From the NCBI GenBank assembly GCA_032059445.1, contig DAMCAP010000007.1, positions 1 to 64,000 on the forward strand: a stretch of 64,000 bases of DNA, given 5' to 3'. A program made the translations under genes and the position numbers. The notes under the pieces are model-generated. The model saw nothing but the letters and a program-made list of their open reading frames with translations. It did no database searches and was not told the origin of the DNA. This stretch comes from DAMCAP01 sp032059445. Lineage in GTDB: Bacteria; Bacillota; Clostridia; Oscillospirales; Ruminococcaceae. Positions 53,096 through 63,086 of this stretch are shown here, piece by piece (within the stretch, counting starts at the first letter, position 1; every line of letters starts with the position of its first letter).

Positions 53096-54451
53096 TTATT
53101 CTTGCTTAATCGCAGTCAGAGCCGAGATCTTAACCGCACGATTGGCAGGGTAATAACCCGACACCAAGCCTATGCAGGTCGCAAAGATCAGCGCCAGCAC
53201 CACAAGCCATGGCGGAATGATCGACACCTGTGTGCCGCCTCCTCCTCCACCGCCAAACATGCCGCCCATGCTGTCGAGACTAAAGCTAAATCCAAAATAA
53301 TTCATCAGGAAGGATATAAAATAGGATAGCAACACACCCGCAACACCGCCGCAAAATCCGATTGTACCTGCTTCCATCAAGAATACCACTCTGATATCCC
53401 CTACGAAACAGCCTACTACCTTCATGATACCGATTTCACGAGTACGCTCATAGATCGACATGACCATGGTATTGGTAATACCAATCGCAGCTACAAAGAG
53501 CGAAATCGCACCAAGGCTTCCCAGTACCATCTGCTGCTTCTTGGCTTGCTCCTCCATAGGCTTACGGATGGTTTCCATCGAATAGGTTTCAAAGCCCATA
53601 TCTTGGATTGCCTTCTCTACCTCAGCTACATACTTGATATCCGATACCTTTACCTTTGCGTTTTGGTAGCCCTTATCTTCCTTTACCTTGATACCGTTTT
53701 CTTTGTTATATGCCGCTACGATCTTTTTGAGATCGTTGATATCCATAAACACACCACGGGAGGTTTCATAACCTTTACCCCAGTTTTCCATCAGTACCGC
53801 AGTGACCTTAGCAGGGTAGTCAAGCGCTTTGGCACCATCTTTTTGTGTACCGGTACGCAGCAACAGCTTTTCTTTGTTGATGTCAAGCAATGGCGGCTGG
53901 ATCTCCCCATTTTGGTCAGGATATGGGTAAACCATATCATAGCCCGGTCTTTTACGGGTATCTCTGAAGTTATAAGCCGCATACTGACCAAATACCATAG
54001 AATAAGGCTCGGCGAAGGCATTTTCGTAGCTGCCTTCAGTCAACTCATAGCCCAGCGCTTGCAGTGCTTCCGGGTATACACCTACCACATTGATGTAGCT
54101 CTCATAACGGTCATTTTTACCGGCAAAGAGCTGTAGGTTGATGTCATATGGCTGGTAAAAAGGGGTGGCGATGACGACACCGTTGACTTTGTTAATTTCC
54201 TCCATCATTGCATCGGTCAGGAAGATCTCTTTTCCATCTTTGTTGGCGCCATAGTTATATATTTGTATTACAGTCAAGTCGCCCATCTGGGCTAGCATTT
54301 CGTCCTGACTTTTTTTCATACCGATTCCGATAGAAATCATGACCACGATGGAACAGGTACCCACCACAACACCAACCACCGTCAGGAGCGTCCTGACTTT
54401 GCGGCGGGTCAGGTTGCGGATACACATGCTAATTAGATCAGATAGCTTCAT
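53096..54451 (-). CDS. ABC transporter permease, MacB/FtsX family
   Basis: 451 residues. A membrane helix at ~20-42 is followed by a large extracytoplasmic domain (~45-310), and three C-terminal helices carry the FtsX core (SLGAISLFVAAIGITNTMVMSIYERTREIGIMKVVG). A Gly-rich stretch (MGGMFGGGGGGG) lies in the last external loop, which is unusual. Its 5' end overlaps the surface-protein gene by 14 bp. ATPase gene two positions upstream in the same operon. Confidence 0.9.
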   Translation of the reverse strand: MKLSDLISMCIRNLTRRKVRTLLTVVGVVVGTCSIVVMISIGIGMKKSQDEMLAQMGDLTVIQIYNYGANKDGKEIFLTDAMMEEINKVNGVVIATPFYQPYDINLQLFAGKNDRYESYINVVGVYPEALQALGYELTEGSYENAFAEPYSMVFGQYAAYNFRDTRKRPGYDMVYPYPDQNGEIQPPLLDINKEKLLLRTGTQKDGAKALDYPAKVTAVLMENWGKGYETSRGVFMDINDLKKIVAAYNKENGIKVKEDKGYQNAKVKVSDIKYVAEVEKAIQDMGFETYSMETIRKPMEEQAKKQQMVLGSLGAISLFVAAIGITNTMVMSIYERTREIGIMKVVGCFVGDIRVVFLMEAGTIGFCGGVAGVLLSYFISFLMNYFGFSFSLDSMGGMFGGGGGGGTQVSIIPPWLVVLALIFATCIGLVSGYYPANRAVKISALTAIKQE

Positions 54452-55799
54452 CGTCCCACTCTCTCCTCTTTAGCTTTGTTTTTTGCACCGTCACATAGGC
54501 ACTCATACCAGCTATGGCCACAAAGCTAAGGCCCAATATAGCTTTTTTGGAAGATTTGCCTTGATCGACTTCGCCATCTACCGGCAGCTCAGGATCAATA
54601 GGAGGCTCTCCACCAGGTATTTCAGGGAAGGTCATCTCCTGTACATCCACCTTAAAGGGTACTGTAAACTCCTTTAGGTTCATGTTGGCATCCTCATAGC
54701 TGATCAATACCGAGCCACTTGATTCACCGGGCATTTTCGCACGCACATAAAACTCAATGGAGTTCTCAGTACCTGCGTTAACGTTGCCGATAAACAGCTT
54801 TTGACCCTGCTCGCTTTCCATGCCTACCAGCTCAGCAGAAAGGTTGTAGATGGTGCTTCTACCCTTATTGACAAAGGGAATGTAAATAGGGAACTCCTCC
54901 CCTACAAACACCTGTACAGGCATGGAGGGGTCAGTGTATTCAAATCTATCTGGGAAAAGCACAGGAATGGTGATGTTTTCGTTGGAGGTTCCGCTTTTCC
55001 GCACTTCACCCGCTACATATTGGAAGTCGAAGTCGATACCAATGGAGTTTGCATCCTTGGCATCGGTTACGCTGGTCAGGCCAGCAAAAAGGGTAATGGT
55101 TTTTTCGGCGGTACTGCCTGCAAAGAGGCTGTCTNNNNNNNNNNGTGAAACACTCATCTTGATATTTTGTAGGGTATGAGTATCGCTGGTGTTTTTTAAG
55201 GTTAGCTTTAGAGTAAACTCATTGCCTGCGGTAACGTTGGTGCCTCCGTAGGTATAGTTCTCTACGATGATGTATGGAGTTAAGGGGTCGATCTCAGCCT
55301 TATCATCATCATCAGGGTCACGAGTCCCGTTCTCCACGCACTGACTAACGGTGTAAGAAACGGAAGCCGTATAATCTACCCCTCCCGCCTTAAAGAGCAT
55401 CATGAGTTCAATGTCTTTACCGTTGCCGCTGTATTTCAGTCCATTGCCTTGACTGAGAGTGATCTTAAATCTAGCACCGCCCTCGGAACTACTTGCTAGC
55501 GGTGAAACCTGCACCTTGACATCCTCCGATGTCTTAAAGAACGCTCCTCCTACGAAGCTGGCAGTAGCAGTACCATCAACGCTATTAATATTGGGGAGGA
55601 TTACGATAATTTCAGGAGTAACTGTGTTACCCTGCTTGATCACATAACTAGAGCTTCTGTTCAGGTCTACACTCTCTATACGAATCTCGGTGCTTTTACG
55701 CCCACCAGTATCTCCAGTTGCAAAAGCAGGTATAATGAGGCTCATCACCATAAATACCACAATTAATGACACAACAATCCGAGTAGCTGTCTTATACAT
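54438..55799 (-). CDS. Secreted CARDB/COG1361-like surface protein with C-terminal membrane anchor (small gap inside)
   Basis: 453 residues: signal peptide (TRIVVSLIVVFMVMSLIIPAFA), then beta-sandwich-like repeats (NEFTLKLTLKNTSDTHTLQNIKMSVS; EEFPIYIPFVNKGRSTIYNLSAELVG) resembling CARDB/NEW3-type domains, a Pro/Glu linker, and a C-terminal helix with basic tail (KKAILGLSFVAIAGMSAYV). It is encoded between the ATPase and the permease, so it may be an accessory subunit of the transporter outside the membrane. A 10-N gap (55135-55144) keeps the frame. Function not known. Confidence 0.8.
   Translation of the reverse strand: MYKTATRIVVSLIVVFMVMSLIIPAFATGDTGGRKSTEIRIESVDLNRSSSYVIKQGNTVTPEIIVILPNINSVDGTATASFVGGAFFKTSEDVKVQVSPLASSSEGGARFKITLSQGNGLKYSGNGKDIELMMLFKAGGVDYTASVSYTVSQCVENGTRDPDDDDKAEIDPLTPYIIVENYTYGGTNVTAGNEFTLKLTLKNTSDTHTLQNIKMSVSXXXXDSLFAGSTAEKTITLFAGLTSVTDAKDANSIGIDFDFQYVAGEVRKSGTSNENITIPVLFPDRFEYTDPSMPVQVFVGEEFPIYIPFVNKGRSTIYNLSAELVGMESEQGQKLFIGNVNAGTENSIEFYVRAKMPGESSGSVLISYEDANMNLKEFTVPFKVDVQEMTFPEIPGGEPPIDPELPVDGEVDQGKSSKKAILGLSFVAIAGMSAYVTVQKTKLKRREWDDEAI
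55135..55144. other. Assembly gap (10 N)
   Basis: Placeholder gap inside the surface-protein gene; the frame happens to be preserved, so residues there are unknown. Confidence 0.95.
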
Positions 55800-55818
55800 A
55801 TGAATCTCCTTTAGTTTT

Positions 55819-56709
55819 TTATGGAGTAGTTGTTGTTAGCTCTGTTTGAGTGGGACTTTCTTCTCCCACCTGTGTTGCCAGAGACGGCACTTCTATAGGG
55901 GCTGCTTCACTTGTCAGCTCCCCTAGCGGCTGTACTTGCGCCGCTTGGTCTTCTGTCGAGTCATCCGCCATATCTTGATCTAGAGGCTCAGGCGCTCCCC
56001 TGTTGCCAACAATGCGTTTGCGGGTGTTACGTACATCGTCGATGACCCGACCATCACGGATCGTGATGATTCTGTCGGCATAGCGTGCCAGCTCGTTGTC
56101 ATGGGTAACTAGGATAAAGGTGATGTTGTTGTCGTGGGCCATGTTGACCAGCATCTCCATGACCTCAATGGTAGTCTTGGTATCAAGATTACCGGTAGGC
56201 TCATCTGCAAACACGATTTTGGGCTTCGCCACAAAGGCCCTTGCGATGCCCACACGCTGCTGCTGACCGCCCGACATCTCTGAGGGCTTATGAGATGCGC
56301 GATCTGCCAGACCTACCTTATGGAGCATTTCACGGGCGGCTTTATCCCGTATGCTCCTGTCAACGCCCCGAAACAACAAGGGCATGCTGACATTCTCCGC
56401 AGCGGTCAGCGCGCCCAAAAGGTTATAGGACTGAAAGATAAATCCTATATTGCGCTGCCTAAAGCTGGCAAGCTGATCCTCACCCATGATGGATATGTTG
56501 TGCTTGCCGATAAAGACACTGCCGGAGCTGGGCTTTTCAAGACCTGCCAGCTGATTAAGCAAGGTCGACTTACCCGAACCAGATGTACCGAGTATGCAGC
56601 AGATCTCGCCTTGATCAATTTCAATATTGATATTATCCAGCGCGACGACCTTTTCGTTGCCTACCCGATAGACCTTACGGATGTTTTTGACGGTGATTAA
56701 AGCGCTCAC
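55819..56709 (-). CDS. ABC transporter ATP-binding protein, MacB/LolD type, with C-terminal extension
   Basis: 296 residues. The first ~228 are a standard MacB/LolD ATPase: Walker A GTSGSGKSTLLNQ, signature MSGGQQQRVGIARA, Walker B IVFADEPTGNLD, H-loop LVTHDNELA. The last ~65 residues are an acidic Pro/Glu/Thr-rich tail with no counterpart I know. It is the only ATPase of the two-sided locus, so it may energise both FtsX-type permeases (53096-54451 and 58276-59478). Confidence 0.92.
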   Translation of the reverse strand: MSALITVKNIRKVYRVGNEKVVALDNINIEIDQGEICCILGTSGSGKSTLLNQLAGLEKPSSGSVFIGKHNISIMGEDQLASFRQRNIGFIFQSYNLLGALTAAENVSMPLLFRGVDRSIRDKAAREMLHKVGLADRASHKPSEMSGGQQQRVGIARAFVAKPKIVFADEPTGNLDTKTTIEVMEMLVNMAHDNNITFILVTHDNELARYADRIITIRDGRVIDDVRNTRKRIVGNRGAPEPLDQDMADDSTEDQAAQVQPLGELTSEAAPIEVPSLATQVGEESPTQTELTTTTP

Positions 56710-57073
56710 TCTATCCCTTTTCCTCCTGTCCCCTATCTGTATTTATCTAGTGTAGCTGAAGCTTGCAATTACTGCATCTACCAGTAAAATTCTATAAAAC
56801 TGCCATACAGTTTATAATCTAAAGGAAATCCGCCTAGACCCACACTAAGAATAACATAATGAAATTTCTCTGTAACAAGTATACCGTTTAAAAATGAACA
56901 TTTTAAGAGCATATTATTGACAATGTGAAATTATAATGATGTGGAGACAGAAAGCATGGAAATTTTAACAAAATATGCAGAATTAATTTTTTGTTAATTT
57001 ATTATGTGAGAATAATGTCAATTCATATTGTATACTAGTGTTATACTATTTTTATTTTATTGGAGGAGCTTTA
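56710..57073. other. Divergent promoter region of the MacAB-type locus
   Basis: 364 bp, very AT-rich. A TATACT -10-like box near 57043-57048 may serve the plus-strand genes, but no paired -35 is convincing. No gene or structured RNA seen. Confidence 0.45.
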
Positions 57074-58264
57074 ATGAGTGCTGCCAAAAAAAAGGGGAAA
57101 TTTATACTAATCGGACTTGCAGTAATCGGGATCGCAGGCTGTGTAGGGCTAAACGTCATGGCAAAAAACATGATGATACCTGTTTCACGCTCTTCAGCTG
57201 CCAGCTTCCAGACGATCGAGAGTTTTGTGTCTACAACAGGCACAGTCTCGAAGGGCAGTCAGGTTCAGTACATAACGAAAACCTCTACTTTTGTAGATCA
57301 AGTCAACTTCAAAGTAGGCGATACAGTGAAACCCGGTGATGTAATTGCCACCTTTGACAATAAAAGTGCGGAAGACAATTACAGACTTGCCCAGATCGGC
57401 TATGAATCAGCCCTACTGAGCATTGAAGATAATGAATCACGCTACTTTAAAAACAAAGAAAAGCTCGACGAAGCCACCGCTGAAATGAACCGCGCCAAGC
57501 GCCAGCGAGAGGATTACGACGAGACAGACATTGAGTACAAGGAGTACGACGCTACCTACAGAGCAAAGAAAGCTGAAAAAGAAAGCCTTGAAATGCAGAT
57601 CCCTAGCGATCAAGCTCTTAAAATGGAGCAGCTAGGTCTAGAAAAAGCAGCCATCGCACTGCAAACCGCTACCGAAGATTATAACAATCTCCCCAAGGAT
57701 ATCATTGCCGAGGGTGAGGGCATCATCGATTTGATCAGTATCACCGAGTTTGGCATGGTCAACAAGGGTATGGTTGCTGTACAGGTAACCTATAGCACTA
57801 CTAACACCATCGACTTTGGTATCGGTAAGTACGATCTTGCCAAAATCAAGGTAGGTCAGCCTGTAACTGTTACGATCGGCCGCAACAACTACACAGGTAC
57901 CGTAAGTGAAATCGGCACCAACGCAGTCAATGGCCTGGTACCTTCCAAGATTACTGTTGATAACGCCGACGAGCTGTTTGTAGGCGGTCTTGAGGCAGAG
58001 CTTGACATCCTCACCTTTAAGCAAGATAACGTACTGTGTATCGCAATTGAATCGGTCAAGACCGACCGTAACGGTGACTACTGCTATGTGTTGACCCCAG
58101 CTGAGAAGAAGGATACCTACACAGCTACTAAGACTTATATCAAAACAGGCGAATCCTCTGATACCCACATAGAGGTCAAGGAAGGTATCAAAGAAGGCGA
58201 CCTGATCCTAGACAATCCAAGCTCTAACATTGATGCGGTACCCGTCGTCAAGATTATCGGTTAG
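57074..58264 (+). CDS. Membrane-fusion/adaptor protein, MacA/HlyD-like
   Basis: 396 residues. An N-terminal membrane helix (GKFILIGLAVIGIAGCVGLNVMA) is followed by a lipoyl-like half-motif (FVDQVNFKVGDTVKPGDVIATFDN), a coiled-coil hairpin (~105-215, rich in Lys/Glu) and a C-terminal barrel region (IGKYDLAKIKVGQPVTVTIGRNNYTGTVSEIG). In Gram-positives such adaptors work with FtsX-type permeases to export peptides or lipids. ATG 57074 has TTGGAGGAG. Co-directional with and 11 bp from the permease gene. Confidence 0.9.
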   Translation: MSAAKKKGKFILIGLAVIGIAGCVGLNVMAKNMMIPVSRSSAASFQTIESFVSTTGTVSKGSQVQYITKTSTFVDQVNFKVGDTVKPGDVIATFDNKSAEDNYRLAQIGYESALLSIEDNESRYFKNKEKLDEATAEMNRAKRQREDYDETDIEYKEYDATYRAKKAEKESLEMQIPSDQALKMEQLGLEKAAIALQTATEDYNNLPKDIIAEGEGIIDLISITEFGMVNKGMVAVQVTYSTTNTIDFGIGKYDLAKIKVGQPVTVTIGRNNYTGTVSEIGTNAVNGLVPSKITVDNADELFVGGLEAELDILTFKQDNVLCIAIESVKTDRNGDYCYVLTPAEKKDTYTATKTYIKTGESSDTHIEVKEGIKEGDLILDNPSSNIDAVPVVKIIG

Positions 58265-58275
58265 GGGGTATTATA

Positions 58276-59478
58276 ATGCTCCTTAAAGAAAATCTCAACA
58301 TGGCGATCAAGAGCATACTGTCTAACAAGATGCGCTCCTTCCTCACCATGCTAGGTATCATTATCGGTATCAGCTCGGTTATCATCATCGTTGCCTCAGG
58401 TAGCGGTGCCGAGCGGTACATGATGTCCCAGTTTGAGCAAGTGGGCAATACCACGGTGCAGATTACCCTCAACAGCAAAAAATCCACCGATCAAGACCGT
58501 ATTAGCCTTGAAGATATCAAAGCGATCAAAGAGCGTGTCCCAAATGTAAAAGCCGTTACCCCTACCCCCCAAAACTGGGGCTCCGCAGGCAGCGGTGAAA
58601 ACACCAAGGACGCTATCGTCGTAGGCGGTACCAGCGATATGGAGTATATCGGCAATGTAAAGATACTTTCGGGTAGATTTTTTAACGAAGACGAGTACCT
58701 CTCAGGTAAACGAGTTGCTGTCATCGATGAGCAGATGGCAAAGCTGGCTTTTGGCAACACCGACGTAGTAGGTATGAAGCTCGATGTTTACGTCCGTAAG
58801 GCTCGTATCAGCCTTAAGATCATAGGCGTATCCAAGGCAGAATCAGGGGATTTTAACTTCCCCGATATGCCAGGCTCTGTGTATCTGCCCATTACGACTT
58901 TGACCGAAGCCACCAACACCAGCAACAACTTTGATATGGTCTATGTCATGTCAGACGACAGCACAAAGACCGAAGCCGTTGGTAACAGCGCTGTAAGCCT
59001 CCTAGAAGGCCGCCACTCCAATAGAGGGCGCGACGTCTATCGAGCCGAAAACCTGATGAAGCAGATGGAAATGATTAGCAACGTCATCGGAATCGTACAG
59101 ACCTTTATTGCGGCGGTTGCGGGTATTTCTCTCGTGGTTGGCGGCATCGGAGTTATGAATATCATGCTGGTTGCTGTAACCGAGCGTACCCGAGAAATCG
59201 GTATCCGTAAATCTCTAGGTGCCAAGACCAAGGCGATCATGATGCAATTCTTGACTGAGTCTGCTATCCTTACACTCATCGGCGGCTTTATCGGCCTTTT
59301 GTTAGGAGTACTGGGCGCTTACGGATTCTGCTCTATTGCAAAGATTGAGCCGGTATTTACTGTGGGTACCGTCGTTGGTACACTAGTTTTCTCGGCCTCG
59401 GTGGGTATTTTCTTCGGTATATACCCTGCTAAAAAAGCCGCCGAACTACGCCCGATCGAAGCACTACGCCACGAATAA
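58276..59478 (+). CDS. ABC transporter permease, MacB/FtsX family
   Basis: 400 residues with the typical four-helix MacB plan: LNMAIKSILSNKMRSFLTMLGIIIGISSVIIIV (N-terminal helix), external MacB_PCD domain (~45-270), then GGIGVMNIMLVAVTERTREIGIRKSLGAK and two C-terminal helices ending in FFGIYPAKKAAELRPIEALRHE. This is a more canonical MacB permease than the one at 53096. No ATPase is encoded on this strand; the divergent ATPase at 55819-56709 is the likely partner. Confidence 0.93.
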   Translation: MLLKENLNMAIKSILSNKMRSFLTMLGIIIGISSVIIIVASGSGAERYMMSQFEQVGNTTVQITLNSKKSTDQDRISLEDIKAIKERVPNVKAVTPTPQNWGSAGSGENTKDAIVVGGTSDMEYIGNVKILSGRFFNEDEYLSGKRVAVIDEQMAKLAFGNTDVVGMKLDVYVRKARISLKIIGVSKAESGDFNFPDMPGSVYLPITTLTEATNTSNNFDMVYVMSDDSTKTEAVGNSAVSLLEGRHSNRGRDVYRAENLMKQMEMISNVIGIVQTFIAAVAGISLVVGGIGVMNIMLVAVTERTREIGIRKSLGAKTKAIMMQFLTESAILTLIGGFIGLLLGVLGAYGFCSIAKIEPVFTVGTVVGTLVFSASVGIFFGIYPAKKAAELRPIEALRHE

Positions 59479-59488
59479 ATCTAACCAA

Positions 59489-59522
59489 AACAGCCGTCTG
59501 GAGTTCAGGCGGCTGTTTTTTA
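59489..59522 (+). terminator. Terminator of the macA-macB-like operon
   Basis: AACAGCCG...CGGCTGTT with inner CTG/CAG pairing, followed by TTTTTT. Confidence 0.85.
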
Positions 59523-59777
59523 TCTACTTATTCCTTAAATCAATTTATATTAAAGAATCTTCCCTGCGGTTTGATAATTCGTGCGTTGTTACACTTCATC
59601 CGCATAGCTTGTAGCCGTTACCTCTAGCAGGTTTGAAATGTCCAAAAAATCATAAGTCCATCCCCACTCAAAGCCAATTGCGTTTTTACCCCCATGAGTA
59701 CAGACTATATTTCCATATACCTTTACTAAAAACCAAACTAACACGGCTATTGCAATACTTATAACTCAATGATCAAC
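59523..59777. other. Intergenic region, no gene seen
   Basis: Between two convergent terminators; no open frame with RBS and no conserved motif recognised. Confidence 0.6.
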
Positions 59778-59813
59778 AAAAAAACGGCGGGAGTGCTTAC
59801 TCCCGCCGTTTTT
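59778..59813 (-). terminator. Terminator of the clpE-like gene
   Basis: AAAACGGCGGGAGT / ACTCCCGCCGTTTT with a 4-nt loop, T-rich on both sides. Confidence 0.85.
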
Positions 59814-59854
59814 ACTGATGTTACCCAAATTAATAATTTATACGCTGTTCAAGC

Positions 59855-62155
59855 TTATACTGTCAGCAAGGTCAGCTCCTCACCTTCAGCTGTGAGGCTG
59901 ATGAGGGTGATAGGCTCCTTCTCAGCAGTCACCATCTTCATGGTGATCTGATCCTCCACCTCGCGGCGGATCACCTTGCGGATATCCCTTGCGCCCGCCT
60001 TATGACCATAAGCCTTCTTGGCTATTACGCTCAGTGCCTTTTCGTCATAGTTAAACTTCATGCCATGTTCATTTAAAGAGTCCTTAAACTCATCCAGCAT
60101 CAAGGCAGCGATCTTCTTAAAATCAGCCTCTTCCAGAGGTCTAAATACGACGATCTCATCAATCCTCGCTAAAAACTCTGGGCGCAGGAACTCCGACAGT
60201 GCTTTCATTGCCTTGTCATACGACACCTGCTGGGCAGATTTGTTAAAGCCAACGGTACTATCCTTAAACTGGGAACCTGCATTGGAGGTCATAACGATGA
60301 CGGTGTTTTCAAAAGACACCACCCGCCCGTGAGCATCGGTAATCTTACCCTCATCGAGGATCTGTAGCAGGATGTTAAGCACATCTGGGTGGGCTTTTTC
60401 GATTTCATCAAAGAGTACCACCGAGTAAGGCTTGCGTCTGATCTTCTCGGTCAGCTGCCCTGCCTCATCGTAGCCTACATAGCCGGGAGGCGAGCCAACA
60501 ATCCTTGAAACAGCGTGTTTCTCCATATATTCCGACATATCCAGGCGGATCAAAGGATCAGTAGAGTCAAAGAGCTCCTTGGAGAGCACCTTTACCAGCT
60601 CAGTCTTACCCACTCCTGTGGGCCCTACAAAGATAAAGGAAGCAGGGCGACGTACCGAGCCCAGCGAAATCCTTGTTCTTCTCACGGCAGCCGCTACTAC
60701 ACGGATGGCTTCTTCCTGCCCGATGACCTTCTTGGCAAGCACCTTCTCCAGATCAGCGACCTTAGAAAGCTCGCTTTCTTTGATTTTGGTAGCAGGGATC
60801 GAAGTCCATAGCTCCACTACCCGCGCCAAATCATCTAAAGTAACTTCTCTGTCCATCGCTTGAGATTCGATCTCTTTATGCTTTTTGCTAAGCTTGATGA
60901 TCTCCGATTTTATCTGCGCCACCGCAGCAAAATCCACTTCGTCCCCCTTCATAGGAGGATCGCTTTCCTTCTCTTGGAGCTCCTGAAGTTGACGGCTGAT
61001 CTTTTCATATTCATATAAGGCTTGATTATCCAGCGTAGAGCAGGAGCAGGCCTCATCAAGGAGGTCGATAGCTTTGTCAGGCAGGTAGCGATCAGTGATA
61101 TAGCGCTCACTCATAATTACTGCTTGGCGTACAACCTCATCCGACACCTTGACCCTATGAAACTCCTCATAATACCCCTTGATACCCTTTAGCACCTCGA
61201 TGGCATCGGCAATCGAAGGCTCAGTAACAGTAACGGGCTGGAAACGGCGCTCCAAAGCAGCGTCTTTTTCAATATGCTTCCTGTACTCGTTAAAGGTGGT
61301 TGCGCCGATCATCTGCACCTCACCCCGTGATAGGGCAGGTTTTAGGATATTGGCAGCATTCATAGAGCCTTCGGCATCCCCTGCGCCTACAAGATTATGC
61401 ATCTCATCTACAAACAAAATTACATTGCCTGCTTCTTTGATATCCTGTACCAAGCCCTTGACTCGGCTCTCAAACTGCCCTCGAAACTGGGTGCCAGCTA
61501 CCAGCGCAGTAAGGTCTAACAGATACAGCTCTTTATCCGCAAGCCTTGGAGGCACGTCCCCCTCAGCCAGCCGCTGGGCAATTCCCTCTGCGATAGCTGT
61601 TTTGCCTACGCCGGGCTCACCGATCAAGCAGGGGTTATTTTTGGTGCGTCGATTGAGTATCTGCATCACGCGGTAGATTTCATTATCTCTACCCACGACC
61701 CGATCCATCTTACCTTCTCTGGCCTTGGTGGTGAGGTTTTCACAAAAGCTATCTAGGAACTTTCGCTTCTTTGCCTCTTTGCGTTCGCTCGATTGGGTTG
61801 ATTTTGCTTTTGGCTCTGGCTTCTTGGTGGGCAGATCATTGCTTTCTGCTACAGGAGAAAGCTGACTTTCCTCTGACTTACCCATCAGCTTCTGCAAAAA
61901 GCCCGGGAAAGGCATTGCGCCCCCCAGCTCGAAGCCCTCGTCAAGATTTGAGAGCACGTCATTCATGTTATCTTCCAGCAGATCCATATCTTCTTCATTG
62001 ATACCCATCTGCTCCATCATTTCTTTAACCTGAGGTATATTTAGCTCCTTAGCGCATTTAAGGCAAAGCCCCTTGTTTTCCATTTTTCCCTCTTCCATCA
62101 TGGTCAGGAAGACAATTGCCTGCCTCTTTTTGCATCTGGTGCATAGTAAACTCAT
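59855..62155 (-). CDS. ClpE-like AAA+ unfoldase (Clp ATPase with N-terminal zinc finger)
   Basis: 766 residues. Residues 5-34 hold a two-CxxC zinc finger (CTRC...CLKC), the mark of ClpE. A low-complexity linker (~70-130) replaces the double Clp_N repeat. AAA1 has Walker A GEPGVGKT (179-186); AAA2 has GPTGVGKTELVKVL and the IGF-type ClpP loop region lies nearby. The UvrB/UvrC-like middle segment is present (~400-440, KLSKKHKEIESQA). It unfolds damaged proteins for ClpP. ATG 62155 has GAGGTGATCACA upstream; a GTG three codons earlier is rejected. No CtsR box was found upstream. A small hairpin lies in the 5' leader near 62192-62212. Confidence 0.88.
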   Translation of the reverse strand: MSLLCTRCKKRQAIVFLTMMEEGKMENKGLCLKCAKELNIPQVKEMMEQMGINEEDMDLLEDNMNDVLSNLDEGFELGGAMPFPGFLQKLMGKSEESQLSPVAESNDLPTKKPEPKAKSTQSSERKEAKKRKFLDSFCENLTTKAREGKMDRVVGRDNEIYRVMQILNRRTKNNPCLIGEPGVGKTAIAEGIAQRLAEGDVPPRLADKELYLLDLTALVAGTQFRGQFESRVKGLVQDIKEAGNVILFVDEMHNLVGAGDAEGSMNAANILKPALSRGEVQMIGATTFNEYRKHIEKDAALERRFQPVTVTEPSIADAIEVLKGIKGYYEEFHRVKVSDEVVRQAVIMSERYITDRYLPDKAIDLLDEACSCSTLDNQALYEYEKISRQLQELQEKESDPPMKGDEVDFAAVAQIKSEIIKLSKKHKEIESQAMDREVTLDDLARVVELWTSIPATKIKESELSKVADLEKVLAKKVIGQEEAIRVVAAAVRRTRISLGSVRRPASFIFVGPTGVGKTELVKVLSKELFDSTDPLIRLDMSEYMEKHAVSRIVGSPPGYVGYDEAGQLTEKIRRKPYSVVLFDEIEKAHPDVLNILLQILDEGKITDAHGRVVSFENTVIVMTSNAGSQFKDSTVGFNKSAQQVSYDKAMKALSEFLRPEFLARIDEIVVFRPLEEADFKKIAALMLDEFKDSLNEHGMKFNYDEKALSVIAKKAYGHKAGARDIRKVIRREVEDQITMKMVTAEKEPITLISLTAEGEELTLLTV

Positions 62156-62304
62156 TGTGATCACCTCTATATCATCAAATTAAGCCGGTGAGTAAGTGCT
62201 TACCCACACGTAGCGGTGTTGTCAGATAGCCCTAATTTTGTCATAAAGCTATTGGAGTATTATACCCTCTTATTATGAACGGCGTATAAACCCGCTGCGT
62301 ATTT

Positions 62305-63042
62305 TTATAAGGGTAGCATACCTCTATCGCCCCAAGGAGCCGACGTATAAATTACCTTAAACAACATACTCTGGTGGATATCCTGTGTATGAATGAAGCT
62401 TAGGGTATCCCCGCTGGCTGCGATCATCAACCACAGCACAGCCGAAATAATATATATGTAGAGAATGCCCCAAACAACCCCCAAACAACCGCCCAAGATG
62501 AAATTTAGCGAGCCGACCACTGGAATATGCCGCACACCCTTTACCAAGGAGCAGAGCAGGTCTACACCAAAGCTGCAAACTGCAAACAAAACCAAAAATA
62601 CGACGGTGTTTAGGATACTTAGCGCAATGGGCGAAACCATGTTATCTACAATTACCCCCGATAGCGCTGAGTTGCTTCCATCGGTCGAAACCACATAGCC
62701 ATACCATTGCTCCATATATTCGCCACTTTTTAAGCGAAACAAGGAAGAAATAAAGCCCGGCAGCTCGGTGGCAAGGCTATCTAAGCTTTGCGAAAAGGTC
62801 TCCATACCCGGCTTTACAAAAAGATGGAGGTTTTTGGCAACTGCCTCCTCCACCCTTCCCTGTAAGTAGTTTGCATAAATATAGATCGCTACTGGTCTTG
62901 CATACATCGAGCACACTACCCAGCAGGCAACGGTGCCTACCAGCCGCACCACGGAGTAAACAAAGCCTTTACGTGCATAAGAGATTACCGAAATAAGTAA
63001 AATCGCGATGGTAATAATGTCTAGTATCATCGAAGGTGTCAT
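62305..63042 (-). CDS. CvpA-family membrane protein
   Basis: About 245 residues with four hydrophobic segments. The N-terminal IITIAILLISVISYARKGFVYSVVRLVGTVACWVVC and the later VVFLVLFAVCSFGVDLLCSLVKGVRHIPVVGSLNFILGGCLGVVWGI are typical of CvpA/colicin V production proteins. Function in Firmicutes is not well defined. ATG 63042 has AAGGAGG at a 5-nt spacing; the frame extends ten codons upstream without an RBS. Follows the partial propeller-like gene by 45 bp, same strand. Confidence 0.82.
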   Translation of the reverse strand: MTPSMILDIITIAILLISVISYARKGFVYSVVRLVGTVACWVVCSMYARPVAIYIYANYLQGRVEEAVAKNLHLFVKPGMETFSQSLDSLATELPGFISSLFRLKSGEYMEQWYGYVVSTDGSNSALSGVIVDNMVSPIALSILNTVVFLVLFAVCSFGVDLLCSLVKGVRHIPVVGSLNFILGGCLGVVWGILYIYIISAVLWLMIAASGDTLSFIHTQDIHQSMLFKVIYTSAPWGDRGMLPL

Positions 63043-63086
63043 AGTTCCCTCCTTGCTGCATACAAATAACACTTCATAATGAATCC

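Noticed and set aside
59855..62155. ClpC assignment
   Set aside because: The two-CxxC zinc finger and absence of the double Clp_N repeat point to the ClpE type; no CtsR site supports a ctsR-clpC operon.
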